This document shows positions 16,901 to 25,079 of a stretch of DNA of 64,000 nt, piece after piece; position 1 is the first letter of the stretch; each line of letters opens with the position of its first letter. Origin of the DNA: Paractinoplanes durhamensis (lineage in GTDB: Bacteria > Actinomycetota > Actinomycetes > Mycobacteriales > Micromonosporaceae); contig NZ_BOML01000043.1 in NCBI RefSeq assembly GCF_016862175.1, positions 248,001 to 312,000 of the forward strand, in the 5' to 3' direction. The notes beneath the pieces are model-generated. The model ran no database searches. It saw nothing but the letters and a program-made list of their open reading frames with translations, and had not been told where the DNA came from. The position numbers and the translations under genes are program-made.

Positions 16901-18328
16901 GCCTATGACAATCCGTCGGCCGGGTGCCCAGGCGAGTTGCCGCGGTGTCTCCTCCCGCCTCTGATCAGGCCAGACGGCAATGCCCGTGGTCCACAGGGCC
17001 ACGATCGCCGCTTTAAGATCGATCGGCGCCAGCAGAACGGCCAGCATCGGCCAGTACCCGGCGTTCCGCAGCGGGGACGGTAGCGCTTGCGCGAGGTCCC
17101 ACCAGGCCAGCTGCCGCTTGTCGGTGTCGCGCAGATACCCGGCCAGCCAGCCCAACCACCGTCTCGTCGCCGCTGGATCGAACCGTGGCTGCCGCGAAGC
17201 CGACGGTCGTAACTCGCGGTGTCGCATCAGGCTGTCGAGCCAGACGTTGAGCAGATGGCCTTCGAGCGCGGCCGATGACCCGAAGCGGCCATCGTCCAGC
17301 AGCTCACGCGGATCAGTGCCGGCATCCGCGTAGGCCGTTCGGGCCGCGTAGGCCGCCCACGGCATCGAGAGCGTGCGGGCCACCAGCCCGGCCGGGTGCT
17401 GGGCCAGCTCCGTCAGCACCGGCTCCCAGCGTTGGTCGTCCGCGGTTTGGTGTCTGCGCAGGTACCGCGCGAGCGCGTCCGGCGAGGCCGGGTGCAGCTC
17501 GATCACCGCCATGTCGGGCGGCAGGGTGGTCGACTCCGCAGCCCGGTCGAAGGCGTCGGTCCGGCTGGTCAGGACGTAAGGCCGCCGCGCCAGCCGTGAT
17601 CCGGAGAGCCGGGCGAGTGCTGCCGTCTGCAGTTCGGCGGGGAGCTCGTCCAGCCCGTCGAGCACAGGCAGGATGCGGCCCGCCGCGACCAAGGTCGACA
17701 CCGCGAGGGAGCCCATCGAACTGAGGAAAGGAAACAGGACCGCGAGCCGAAGGCTGAGCCACGCTTCCGGTGGTTCGGTGCGCGGGTTCCAATCCGCAAG
17801 GGACACCAGGACCGGGACCGGATCTCTCTTCTGTCTCCGGGTCAGCAGTCCTTCGACAAGCGCGAGCGCCAGCGTCGACTTTCCCGAGCCGGGAGCACCG
17901 ATGATGGACAGGCGCCCGGACGGCAGCTGCTGGAAGGCATCCGCCATGAGCTCCTCGGGGCGGTGGGATCCGAGGTCGAGCGGCGACTGCCCGAACAGGT
18001 CCGGTTGGCCCGGCCGACTGCGCCACCGGGCTTCGCCGAGGCCCGATTCCTGTGCTCGGCCGCGTCGCTCGGCCACGGTCCGGTCGAGTTCGATCTCGGC
18101 CAGCCGCGCCGTGGCATCGTCGAGAGTCTGCCGGGTGATTTCTGGTGGTTCCGGAGTCTTCATCGAGACGGCCACCGCGGCCAGGGTGGACAGAACGAGG
18201 GCACCCCAGATCCACGGTGTCCACTTGGCAGGAGCCACGACGCTGGCCGTGGCGTAGTTGAGGCCAAGGGGAATGACGATCAAGGACACGACCACGGCCA
18301 GCGTCGAGGTGATCCGGAATCTCCGCAC
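13982..18328 (-). CDS. Giant membrane NTPase: NACHT domain plus KAP-like P-loop domain
   Basis: A 1448-residue protein. Two N-terminal membrane helices (about 7-29, 37-57) precede a NACHT domain with Walker A GAPGSGKST (144-152) and Walker B ILPVLDGLDEL (219-229). A helical region and several membrane segments follow (roughly 425-590, then 745-860). A second P-loop begins at GSRGAGKST (967-975). Two more membrane helices (about 1041-1062, 1074-1096) lie between it and its Walker B VIIGIDELDKI (1182-1192). Membrane helices inserted between Walker A and B are the hallmark of KAP NTPases. NACHT and KAP proteins act as signal-responsive switches in immunity or membrane signalling. No repeat sensor or obvious toxic effector domain is visible. 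Starts at GTG with a weak ribosome site. The function is inferred only. Confidence 0.85.
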   Translation of the reverse strand: MRRFRITSTLAVVVSLIVIPLGLNYATASVVAPAKWTPWIWGALVLSTLAAVAVSMKTPEPPEITRQTLDDATARLAEIELDRTVAERRGRAQESGLGEARWRSRPGQPDLFGQSPLDLGSHRPEELMADAFQQLPSGRLSIIGAPGSGKSTLALALVEGLLTRRQKRDPVPVLVSLADWNPRTEPPEAWLSLRLAVLFPFLSSMGSLAVSTLVAAGRILPVLDGLDELPAELQTAALARLSGSRLARRPYVLTSRTDAFDRAAESTTLPPDMAVIELHPASPDALARYLRRHQTADDQRWEPVLTELAQHPAGLVARTLSMPWAAYAARTAYADAGTDPRELLDDGRFGSSAALEGHLLNVWLDSLMRHRELRPSASRQPRFDPAATRRWLGWLAGYLRDTDKRQLAWWDLAQALPSPLRNAGYWPMLAVLLAPIDLKAAIVALWTTGIAVWPDQRREETPRQLAWAPGRRIVIGISGALLATVGLVAPLSLQPQISVSTWIAWLAAAGLALVILALVDAAVVPITDPGGTLTQQVRRDRRAILVRATAAGVATGAGTAAVVDRTLPHAGWTVAVAAATTFVIVMAASAASGKFRLARIWLAARGQLPWRLSAFMSYANSIGVLRSDAGRFEFRHAALQDMLAGPKGRPAGRPAIKPSLAQAIVDEVFVLPEVAMRLARQQEVRPQPSKLGGPREDIEQRVRLILAERPEEVLDRGREDRIRFRQAHGRLVRAVGRPGWTRLAWAYQIVLWLSLVLSLLGAALTFLPRWGPALIAGAALVAAATTASRAVQYLNWRVTMPIGVSLPRLRAAAWLVLVAAVAGAAIAVPVDVAREPALMSATLVIAVCWPPAALAWLLSRPHERIQQRLAADEPAYWPDAPGTEQLRTAAEQARQDWITALARNGVMPFLRDKLGAGTSRFSTTLLPFDASRLGGVSRVDQLVQTPATRQLDRYLRDLSSISVGISGSRGAGKSTVLQRFCVSQFTRTTEDLLLLVPAPTAYDRREFLIHLFAEICERVVGEDDAVRPQRRRLLTAAWRALPGVLVAGGLLTTALAWSWSSVVSAAHLVTMSQRTAIIVGGLVITGLGLMMALLMSRSGGRASQRSATTQQSAIAQLNRLRYQLTTSTSRVGKIGLPRGVEFSTTAGTQRTEQMRSYPELVADFRELLHQVALERRSLGRRVIIGIDELDKIDSPADAERFLNDLKVIFGVPGCFFLVAVSDDALAAFDRRSLSVRTTFDSAFDQIITVPPLGLDEARELLSLRGVSLPEPYLWLCHALSGGLPRDLLRSVLQLATASADQVDDLPTLARELIGHDVRSVFRAQLFQAEVATDPARPAVTAWLARAADSEATSAALERTVTSPPAVEPGSVLASLVSQSCSYACYAATLLHAFTEDTPKTVDWLSNTDRSKGVDLLASARAHLATSPDSAMTRVQRFRDEAPFLTPLA

Positions 18329-18388
18329 CCCGCCATATTGCAGGTGGCGGTGGATCGGCCACCGGTCAGATTGCTGACAGCATCCCGG

Positions 18389-19798
18389 TCAGGAACTGAT
18401 CAGCGGCGGGGGGACACGCTGGACCCAGTCCGCCCGGCGCTCGGCGGCCAGGGCCAGCTCGAGCAGTGAGCGGTCGTCGTGGTTGCGGCCGATCACCTGC
18501 AGGCCGATCGGCAGCCCGTCGGTGCTGAAGCCGGCCGGCATCGCCAGGGCCGGGGCGTTGATCAGGGTCGCGAACGTGCTCACCTCCATCCAGCGGTGGT
18601 AGGAGGTCATCGTCACGTCGCCGATGTGGTCGGGCCAGTGCAGGGTCGCGTCGAACGGGAACACCTGGGCGGTCGGCAGCACCACGTAGTCGTACGTCGC
18701 GAAGAGCTCGCGGAACGACTGGTAGAGGGCGCTGCGCTTGACCGAGGCGGCGAGCACCTCGTGGCCGCTGAGGTGGGCCGCGCCGTCCGCCTCGTACACC
18801 ATCTCGGGCTTGAGTTTGTCGCGGAAGGCCGGCTCGTCGAGCAGCAGCCGGCTGCCGAAGCCGGACATCCAGTGCCGGAGCGTGAGCCAGGTCGGCCACA
18901 GATCGGCCAGATCGAAGCCGGGCAGGTTACTCAGGGTGGTGACCGGCAGGCCGAGGTCGTGCACCGCCGCCCCGGTCACCCGCAGCACCTCGGGCGCCAT
19001 CGGCAGGTAGCCGCCGAGGTCGCCGAGCCAGGCGATGCGCCGGCCGGAAAGGTCGCCGCTCAGGCCGGTCAGCGCGGCCGGGTCGTCGCGCAGGGACAGC
19101 GGGGCGCGCGGGTCGTAGCCGGACATGGTGCGCAGCAGCATCGCCAGGTCCTCGGCGGTGCGGGCGATCGGGCCCTCCACCCCGGCCTGAGCGAGGAAGA
19201 CCTCGTCGCCGCCGCTCGGCACCCGCCCGGCCGACGGGCGCAGGCCGAGCACGTTGTTCCAGCCCGGCGGGTTGCGCAGCGAGCCCATGAAGTCGCTGCC
19301 GTCGGCGACCGGCACCATCCGCAGGGCCACCGCCACCGCCGCGCCGCCGCTGCTGCCGCCGGCCGAGCGGCTCTGGTCGTAGGCGTTCAGCGTGGTGCCG
19401 AAGACGTTGTTGTAGGTGTGCGAGCCGAGCCCGAACTCGGGCACGTTGGTCTTGCCGATGAAGATCGCGCCGGCCGCCCGGATGCGCTCGACGAAGATCG
19501 AGTCGGCGGTGGCCGCGGGCGCGTCGTGGAAGAAGCCGGCGCTGGTCGGCAGGCCGCGGGCGTCGGCCAGGTCCTTCACCGCGAACGGGAAGCCATGCAT
19601 CCAGCCTTTCGGTGCGATGGCGTCCGCAGCGGCCGCCTCGGCCAGCAGCTCGGCGCGCGGGCGCAGCGCGACGATCGCGTTCACCGCCGGGTTGACCTGG
19701 TCGATGTGGTCGAGATAGGCGGTCATCACCTCGACGCAGGTGACCTCGCGCCGGTGGATGGCGGCCGAGAGCTCCGCGGCGCTCCAGTTGACGATCAT
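18389..19798 (-). CDS. Amidase signature family protein
   Basis: A 469-residue amidase with the Ser-cisSer-Lys triad: Lys75 (FAVKDLADA), Ser150 (AGGSSGGAAVA) and the nucleophile Ser173 (DFMGSLRNP). The family hydrolyses amides and includes indole-acetamide, aryl-amide and 6-aminohexanoate cyclic dimer hydrolases. I chose the ATG at 19798 (MIVNWSAAEL), where the family fold begins; an upstream ATG at 19888 would add 30 residues without similarity. It is divergent from the Tat-exported flavoprotein at 19940. The substrate is unknown. Confidence 0.87.
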   Translation of the reverse strand: MIVNWSAAELSAAIHRREVTCVEVMTAYLDHIDQVNPAVNAIVALRPRAELLAEAAAADAIAPKGWMHGFPFAVKDLADARGLPTSAGFFHDAPAATADSIFVERIRAAGAIFIGKTNVPEFGLGSHTYNNVFGTTLNAYDQSRSAGGSSGGAAVAVALRMVPVADGSDFMGSLRNPPGWNNVLGLRPSAGRVPSGGDEVFLAQAGVEGPIARTAEDLAMLLRTMSGYDPRAPLSLRDDPAALTGLSGDLSGRRIAWLGDLGGYLPMAPEVLRVTGAAVHDLGLPVTTLSNLPGFDLADLWPTWLTLRHWMSGFGSRLLLDEPAFRDKLKPEMVYEADGAAHLSGHEVLAASVKRSALYQSFRELFATYDYVVLPTAQVFPFDATLHWPDHIGDVTMTSYHRWMEVSTFATLINAPALAMPAGFSTDGLPIGLQVIGRNHDDRSLLELALAAERRADWVQRVPPPLISS

Positions 19799-19939
19799 GA
19801 GTGGACGGTACTGGGTCCCGGCGGACAACGAACCGGCTCCGGCTTGGCGCTCGGCGACTATCGGTGGTTTCGATCGAACTGTTTCCATGTCACGGCACGA
19901 CGGAAACGCGAAAAGAAATCATGAACGCCGGGAGGGCAT

Positions 19940-21721
19940 ATGGAGTCGCCAGGAATCAGCCGTCGGCAAGCTCTTGCCGTCGCCGGCGGGACGGTGGCCG
20001 GCGCGGCCATCGCGCAGGCCGTGGCACCGGCCGCGTTCGGGGCGGCCGCCGCCACCGACGCGGACGCGATCGTCATCGGTGGTGGGCTGGCCGGGCTGGT
20101 GGCCACCGCCGAGCTGGTCGCGGCCGGGCGCAAGGTGCTGCTGCTCGACCAGGAGCCGGAGGCCAGCCTCGGCGGGCAGGCATTCTGGTCGTTCGGCGGG
20201 CTGTTCTTCGTGAACTCCGACGAGCAGCGGCTGATGGGCATCAAGGACAACGTCGACCTGGCCTGGCAGGACTGGCAGGGCGCGGCCGGGTTCGACCGCG
20301 GGGTCGACGACCCGCTCGGCCAGGACTACTGGGCGGCCAAGTGGGCGCGGGCCTATGTGGAGTTCGCGGCGGGGGAGAAGCGGTCCTGGTTGGCCGGCCT
20401 CGGCGTGCAGTGGTTCCCACTCGTCGGCTGGGCGGAGCGTGGCGGCGGCCTGGCCGACGGGCACGGTAACTCGGTGCCCCGCTTCCACGTGACGTGGGGC
20501 ACCGGGCCGGCCGTCATGGAGCCGTTCGAGAAGAAGGTCCGGGCCGGAGTGGCCGCGGGCAAGGTGGTGTTCAAGTTCCGGCACCGGGTCGACGAGGTCG
20601 TCAAGACCGGGGGCGCGGTCACCGGCGTACGCGGATCGATCCTCGAGGCCAGCACGGCCGCGCGCGGCACCCCGAGCTCGCGCACCGTCGTCGGCAGCTT
20701 CGAGCTGCGCGCCCCGGTCGTGATCGTCACGTCCGGCGGCATCGGCGCCAACCAGGACCTGATCCGGCAGAACTGGCCGGCCCGCCTCGGCAAGGCGCCG
20801 ACCAAGATGATCACCGGCGTGCCCGCCCACGTGGACGGCCGGATGCTGGCCATCACCCAGTCGGCCGGCGGCCGGATCGTCAACCCGGACCGGATGTGGC
20901 ACTACACCGAGGGCCTGAAGAACTTCGCGCCGATCTGGCCCAACCACGGCATCCGGATCCTGCCCGGCCCGTCGTCGATGTGGTTCGACGCGAAGGGCAA
21001 GCGGTTCAGCGCCCCCGACAACCCGGGTTACGACACGCTGCACACGCTCGGCACGATCACCGGCACCGGCTACGACTATTCGTGGTTCGTCGCCACCCAG
21101 GAGATCGTGGACAAGGAGTTCGCGCTCTCCGGCTCCGAGCAGAACCCGGACCTCACCAACAAGGACGTCTGGCAGCTGCTGTCGCGGATCTGGCAGACCC
21201 CGGAGCCGATCCAGAAGTTCGAGAAGTACGGCGAGGACTTCGTGGTCGCCACCACGCTGCCCGAGCTGGTCGCCGGGATGAACCGGATCGCCGGCAACAA
21301 CCTGATCAACCTGGCCGACCTGCAGCGGCAGATCGAGGCCCGGGACCGCGAGATCGACAACGTGTACAGCAAGGACGCCCAGGTGATGGGCATCCGCAAC
21401 GCGCTCTCGTACATCGGTGACTCGCTGAGCCGCACCGCCGGCGCGCACAAGATCCTCGACTCGAGCAAGGGCCCGCTGGTCGCCGTGCGGCTCAACATCC
21501 TCACCCGCAAGACCCTCGGCGGCCTGCAGACCAACCTGCAGGGCCAGGTGCTCGACGCGGCGGGCGCGCCGATCCCCGGCCTCTACGCGGCCGGCGAGGT
21601 CTCCGGTTTCGGCGGCGGCGGGGTGCATGGTTACCGTTCCTTGGAGGGTACGTTCCTGGGCGGTTGCCTCTTCTCCGGCCGGCAGGCCGGGCGCGCCGCC
21701 GCGGCGGCCACCGCGTCGTGA
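19940..21721 (+). CDS. Tat-exported FAD-binding dehydrogenase
   Basis: A 593-residue flavoprotein of the fumarate reductase/3-ketosteroid dehydrogenase superfamily. The N-terminus carries a twin-arginine signal (SRRQALAVAGG) cut near residue 35. The FAD-binding dinucleotide fold AIVIGGGLAGLVA follows (residues 43-55), and the C-terminal FAD motif LYAAGEVSGFGGGGVHGYR ends the protein. GGGAGG precedes the ATG. Export with a bound flavin suggests a cell-wall or extracellular oxidoreductase; the substrate is unknown. A strong hairpin follows the stop. Confidence 0.88.
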   Translation: MESPGISRRQALAVAGGTVAGAAIAQAVAPAAFGAAAATDADAIVIGGGLAGLVATAELVAAGRKVLLLDQEPEASLGGQAFWSFGGLFFVNSDEQRLMGIKDNVDLAWQDWQGAAGFDRGVDDPLGQDYWAAKWARAYVEFAAGEKRSWLAGLGVQWFPLVGWAERGGGLADGHGNSVPRFHVTWGTGPAVMEPFEKKVRAGVAAGKVVFKFRHRVDEVVKTGGAVTGVRGSILEASTAARGTPSSRTVVGSFELRAPVVIVTSGGIGANQDLIRQNWPARLGKAPTKMITGVPAHVDGRMLAITQSAGGRIVNPDRMWHYTEGLKNFAPIWPNHGIRILPGPSSMWFDAKGKRFSAPDNPGYDTLHTLGTITGTGYDYSWFVATQEIVDKEFALSGSEQNPDLTNKDVWQLLSRIWQTPEPIQKFEKYGEDFVVATTLPELVAGMNRIAGNNLINLADLQRQIEARDREIDNVYSKDAQVMGIRNALSYIGDSLSRTAGAHKILDSSKGPLVAVRLNILTRKTLGGLQTNLQGQVLDAAGAPIPGLYAAGEVSGFGGGGVHGYRSLEGTFLGGCLFSGRQAGRAAAAATAS

Positions 21722-21724
21722 TCG

Positions 21725-21769
21725 CGTCACCGGCGGGGAGAGGGGGGCGGCCGCTCCTCGCCGGTGACG
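21725..21769. terminator. Hairpin after flavoprotein gene
   Basis: A perfect 11-bp stem (CGTCACCGGCG at 21725-21735 with CGCCGGTGACG at 21759-21769), extendable by about five further pairs. It begins four bases after the stop at 21721. There is no U-tract, as is common for actinomycete terminators. Confidence 0.65.
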
Positions 21770-21823
21770 TACGGCATGAACGCGTGAGGTAGAAGTGGGC
21801 CGTCAACCGGTAACAAGGTTGGT

Positions 21824-22459
21824 ATGAGACGACTTCTGCTTCTGATGGCCGCGCCGGCGCTGCTCGCCGCGGGCTGTTCCGGTTCGCCGTCGGCGGCTCC
21901 GGCCACCACCGCCCCGCCTCCCGCCGCCTCGCCGTCCGCCTCTTCCGCGCTCGGGACCGCCGCGCCGACCGGGGGCGCGACTACGAGCCCCACCGCGAAG
22001 CCCACCCGGACCGACTCGCCGGTCGCGAGCACGCCGCGCTGCCACACCGGCGACCTGTCGGTGAAGCTCGGCGGCGGCGACGGGGCGGCCGGAACGCAGT
22101 ACATCGCCCTGGTCTTCGCCAACAGGTCCGACCACAGATGCACGCTCTACGGCTACCCGGGCGTCTCGTTCGTCGCCGGCGCCGAGGGCACCCAGGTCGG
22201 CAAGGGCTTCACCCGGCAGGGCGGCGGTCTGATCAAGGTGCTGCTGGCGCCGGGCGCCGTCGCGCACGCGACGATCTCCGGCCACGACGTCGGCTTCTTC
22301 GACGCGAGCGAGTGCAAGCCGGTGAGCGTACGGGGTTACCGCGTGTACCCACCCGACGAGACGGCATCACTGTTCGTGGCCGCCCCCACGAAGGCGTGCT
22401 CGGCTGACGGCGTCAACCAGTGGAAGGTGGCGGCGATCGCGGAGGGCGCCGCTACCTAG
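21824..22459 (+). CDS. DUF4232-like lipoprotein
   Basis: A 211-residue lipoprotein. The lipobox LLAAGC (Cys18) follows a short hydrophobic signal. A Pro/Ser/Thr/Ala-rich linker covers residues 19-68, then a DUF4232-type beta domain (CHTGDLSVKLGG, IALVFANRSDHRCTLYGYPGVSFV, RVYPPDETASLFV, with conserved cysteines). Surface anchored; the role of the family is unknown. It ends at a strong bidirectional hairpin. Confidence 0.85.
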   Translation: MRRLLLLMAAPALLAAGCSGSPSAAPATTAPPPAASPSASSALGTAAPTGGATTSPTAKPTRTDSPVASTPRCHTGDLSVKLGGGDGAAGTQYIALVFANRSDHRCTLYGYPGVSFVAGAEGTQVGKGFTRQGGGLIKVLLAPGAVAHATISGHDVGFFDASECKPVSVRGYRVYPPDETASLFVAAPTKACSADGVNQWKVAAIAEGAAT

Positions 22460-22467
22460 GGGTTAGT

Positions 22468-22502
22468 TGCCCGGGCCGGGCGCACCCTGCCCGGCCCGGG
22501 CA
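22468..22502. terminator. Bidirectional terminator hairpin
   Basis: A perfect 14-bp GC-only stem (22468-22481 with 22489-22502, TGCCCGGGCCGGGC) and a 7-base loop. It sits between the convergent lipoprotein gene and the GH43 gene and lacks a U-tract. Confidence 0.75.
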
Positions 22503-22509
22503 CCCCTCT

Positions 22510-24177
22510 TCACCCAGAGGTCTGGTAAGTGGCGCGGTCGAAGTCGGCGAAGCCGCCCTCGCGGCCGAGGTCCTGCACCCAGAGCCCGGCGAAGGCTCCG
22601 GTGAAACCCCAGGCCGCGGGCTCGCCGTCGATGACCTGCGCCGCGTACTCGTCGGAGAGGGTGGTGGCGTCGAACGCCGGGCCGAGGTCCTGCCACTGCG
22701 GGTCGGGGCCGGGATCCGTCGCGTACGCAAAAGAAAGCTCGGGACCGTCGAAGCGCAGGCGCAACGCCACCCGGTGCACCCCGCTCAGATCGCGGCGCAC
22801 GTCCGGGACGATCCGGACCTTGCCGCTGTCGCAGGCGAGGATGCCCAGCACCGGGGTGCCGTCGTCCTCGGCGGTCACATACAGGTAGTACCAGTTCTGC
22901 GTGTTGTAGTAACCGGTGATGCCGGCCAGTTGCCGGTAGTTACGGGGGCTGAACTCCATCACCGCGTCGAAGGTGAGCCGGCGCGCGGTCACCCGGCGGG
23001 CCACCAGGCTCGGCCGCAGCCGGGTCATCGGCGACTGCCCGCCGTAGATGCGCAGGTGCGACGGCCGCTCGGTGAGCGAGACCCAGTCGGGGGTGGCGGG
23101 CCGGCGCAGCGTCGACCAGTTGACCCCGAGCTTCTCGGCGTCGAAGTCGTCGGCCTCGGACTCCTCGGAGGAGACCGGGCGCTCGGCCGGCACGGTCACC
23201 CCGAGCGGGGCCGGCACGATGTCGGCGGGCACCCCGCCGGCGATCCGCGGCCAGCCGTCCTCGGTCCAGGTGACCTCCTGGATGGCCGACTCGCGGCCGA
23301 GCACGCAGCGGCCGAGCGTGGAATACGGCCGGCCGACCAGGTGCGCCAGGTACCACTGGCCGGTCGGGGTCTCGACCAGGCTGCCGTGGCCGGCCTTCTG
23401 CAGGGTGAGCTCGGGGTGGCCGTTCGAGGTGAGCAGCGGGCCGGCCGGATCCGCCTCGTACGGTCCGAGGAGCTCTTTTGATCGGGCGACCGTGACCTGA
23501 TGCTCCCAGCTGGTGCCGCCCTCGGCGGTGACCAGGTAATACCAGCCGTCCTTGCGGTAGAGGACGGGCGCCTCGGTGACCCGTGCCTCGGTGCCCTTGA
23601 AGATCATGTGCTCGTCGCCGGTGAGGGCGCCGGCCGCGCGGTCGTAGCGCTGGATCGAGATGCCGCCGAAGCGGTTCCGGCCCGGGCGCCAGTCGGCGAC
23701 CATCGACAGCATCCAGGTCGTGCCGTCCTCGTCGTGGAAGAGCGAGGCGTCGAAGCCGCGGCCGTGCAGCACCACCGGGTCGGACCACGGCCCGTCCAGG
23801 CTGGGCGCGGTGACCACGTAGTTCTGCGGGTCCCAGTAGCCGCCCTGGAACGTCGAGACGTCGGTGTAGAGCAGGTGGAACAACCCGTGCGCGTAGGTCA
23901 GGCTGGGCGCCCAGACACCGCCGGAGTCGCCGGCGCCGGTGAGGTCGAGCAGCCGGGTCTCGGTGAGGGCGCCGCCGAGCGGCTGCCAGTCGACCAGGTT
24001 GGTGGAGTGGTGCAGGCGCACGCCCGGGAACCACTCGAACGTCGACGTGGCGATGACGTAGTCGGAGCCCACCCGCAGGATCGACGGATCGGGGTGGAAA
24101 CCGGTCAGCACCGGGTTGGCGATGGCCCGGCCGGCCACGGTCTCCGCGTCGGCGGTCGTGGTCTCGGTGCTCGTCAT
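22510..24177 (-). CDS. Glycoside hydrolase family 43 (beta-xylosidase type)
   Basis: A 555-residue enzyme without a signal peptide, so probably intracellular. An N-terminal GH43 five-bladed propeller covers about residues 20-330, with the general base Asp30 (GFHPDPSIL), the pKa modulator Asp143 (GFDASLFHD) and the acid Glu202 (VTEAPVLY). A C-terminal beta-sandwich of the kind that completes the active site in GH43 beta-xylosidases follows (WSTLRRP to the end). It would release xylose or arabinose from imported oligosaccharides. A 15-base palindrome 38 bp upstream of the start may be its operator; no sugar transporter or regulator gene adjoins. Confidence 0.88.
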   Translation of the reverse strand: MTSTETTTADAETVAGRAIANPVLTGFHPDPSILRVGSDYVIATSTFEWFPGVRLHHSTNLVDWQPLGGALTETRLLDLTGAGDSGGVWAPSLTYAHGLFHLLYTDVSTFQGGYWDPQNYVVTAPSLDGPWSDPVVLHGRGFDASLFHDEDGTTWMLSMVADWRPGRNRFGGISIQRYDRAAGALTGDEHMIFKGTEARVTEAPVLYRKDGWYYLVTAEGGTSWEHQVTVARSKELLGPYEADPAGPLLTSNGHPELTLQKAGHGSLVETPTGQWYLAHLVGRPYSTLGRCVLGRESAIQEVTWTEDGWPRIAGGVPADIVPAPLGVTVPAERPVSSEESEADDFDAEKLGVNWSTLRRPATPDWVSLTERPSHLRIYGGQSPMTRLRPSLVARRVTARRLTFDAVMEFSPRNYRQLAGITGYYNTQNWYYLYVTAEDDGTPVLGILACDSGKVRIVPDVRRDLSGVHRVALRLRFDGPELSFAYATDPGPDPQWQDLGPAFDATTLSDEYAAQVIDGEPAAWGFTGAFAGLWVQDLGREGGFADFDRATYQTSG

Positions 24178-24214
24178 CGTCGCTCCACCCCCGGGTCGTA
24201 AGTTCCGTGACTCT

Positions 24215-24229
24215 ATCGCAAGTTGCGAT
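24215..24229. promoter_or_regulatory. Palindromic operator candidate upstream of GH43 gene
   Basis: A perfect dyad, ATCGCAA-G-TTGCGAT, in the 76-bp space before the GH43 start (24177) on the minus strand. Symmetry and place suggest a repressor site (GntR, LacI or ROK type). The cognate regulator is not in this window. Confidence 0.55.
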
Positions 24230-24253
24230 TCGGGGGAGTGGTTACTTTCGGCG

Positions 24254-25030
24254 CTATCCGACGGCGGCTCCTCGCTGCCCGCGGAGCTCCTCGGCCACCA
24301 TCCGGGCCAGGGCCGGCATCAGATCCGTCGATCGGCGCAGCAGCCAGCGGTTTCCCTGGGTCGCCATCCACCAGACGCGCTCGGTGATGGTCGGCTCCGG
24401 GTTGGTGGCGGCCAGTCCCGGCAGGGCCGGCACCGGGTGGCCGGCCGCCCGCAGCGCGGTCGCGAACCGGAACGCGATCAGCCGGTGGCCGCGCTCGCTC
24501 GGGTGCAGGCGGTCCACGCTCCAGTTGTTGCGGGCGTAGACCGCGGTGTCCTCGGGCAGGCCGGCCAGGTCCACGTGCAGCGTGCCGTGCTCGGCCGCGA
24601 TCCGGTCGAGCACCTCGTTGAGGGCGTTCATCCGCCGGCCCAGCGGCCGGGCGATCACCGCGGGCAGGCCGAACATCCGGCCCGGGTCGGGCAGCCGGGC
24701 GGTCAGCACGGTGGCGCCGGCCGCGGTCAGGGCGGCCACCGTGTCGTCGAGGACGCGGCCGAGGTGCGCGGCGTCGAAGTCGCCGCGCAGCGTGTCGTTC
24801 ATGCCGACCAGCACCGACGCCAGGGTCGGCCGCAGGTCGAGCGCCGCCGGCAGCTGCCGGTCGGCCACGTCGGCGATCCGCGCTCCGCTGATCGCCAGGT
24901 TGGTGAATTGCGCCGGTTCGAGACTTTCGGCGAGGATCGCCGCCCAGCCGCGCCAACCGCCGCCGGGCATCGGGTCGCCGTAGCCGCTCGTGACCGAGTC
25001 GCCAAGGGAGACGAACCTGATCGTCGACAT
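24254..25030 (-). CDS. SGNH/GDSL-type hydrolase
   Basis: A 258-residue esterase/lipase-like protein. Block I with the nucleophile reads FVSLGDSVTSGYGD (Ser about residue 12), block II has NLAISGARIAD, block III GMNDTLRGD, and the C-terminal Asp-x-x-His is VDRLHPSERGH. No signal peptide, so cytosolic unless exported otherwise. The ATG at 25030 begins right at the first strand. It follows the exopolysaccharide sugar transferase gene by 49 bp on the same strand and may be its operon partner, perhaps deacylating a glycan or lipid; that is inference. Confidence 0.85.
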   Translation of the reverse strand: MSTIRFVSLGDSVTSGYGDPMPGGGWRGWAAILAESLEPAQFTNLAISGARIADVADRQLPAALDLRPTLASVLVGMNDTLRGDFDAAHLGRVLDDTVAALTAAGATVLTARLPDPGRMFGLPAVIARPLGRRMNALNEVLDRIAAEHGTLHVDLAGLPEDTAVYARNNWSVDRLHPSERGHRLIAFRFATALRAAGHPVPALPGLAATNPEPTITERVWWMATQGNRWLLRRSTDLMPALARMVAEELRGQRGAAVG

Positions 25031-25079
25031 GACCACACTGTCGCGTGGCCGGCGAAGCAGCAGGTGACCAGCCGGTTGC

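Noticed and set aside
17770..17800. tRNA T-loop-like GGTTCCAATCC
   Set aside because: It lies within the NACHT domain coding sequence and no cloverleaf can be drawn around it.
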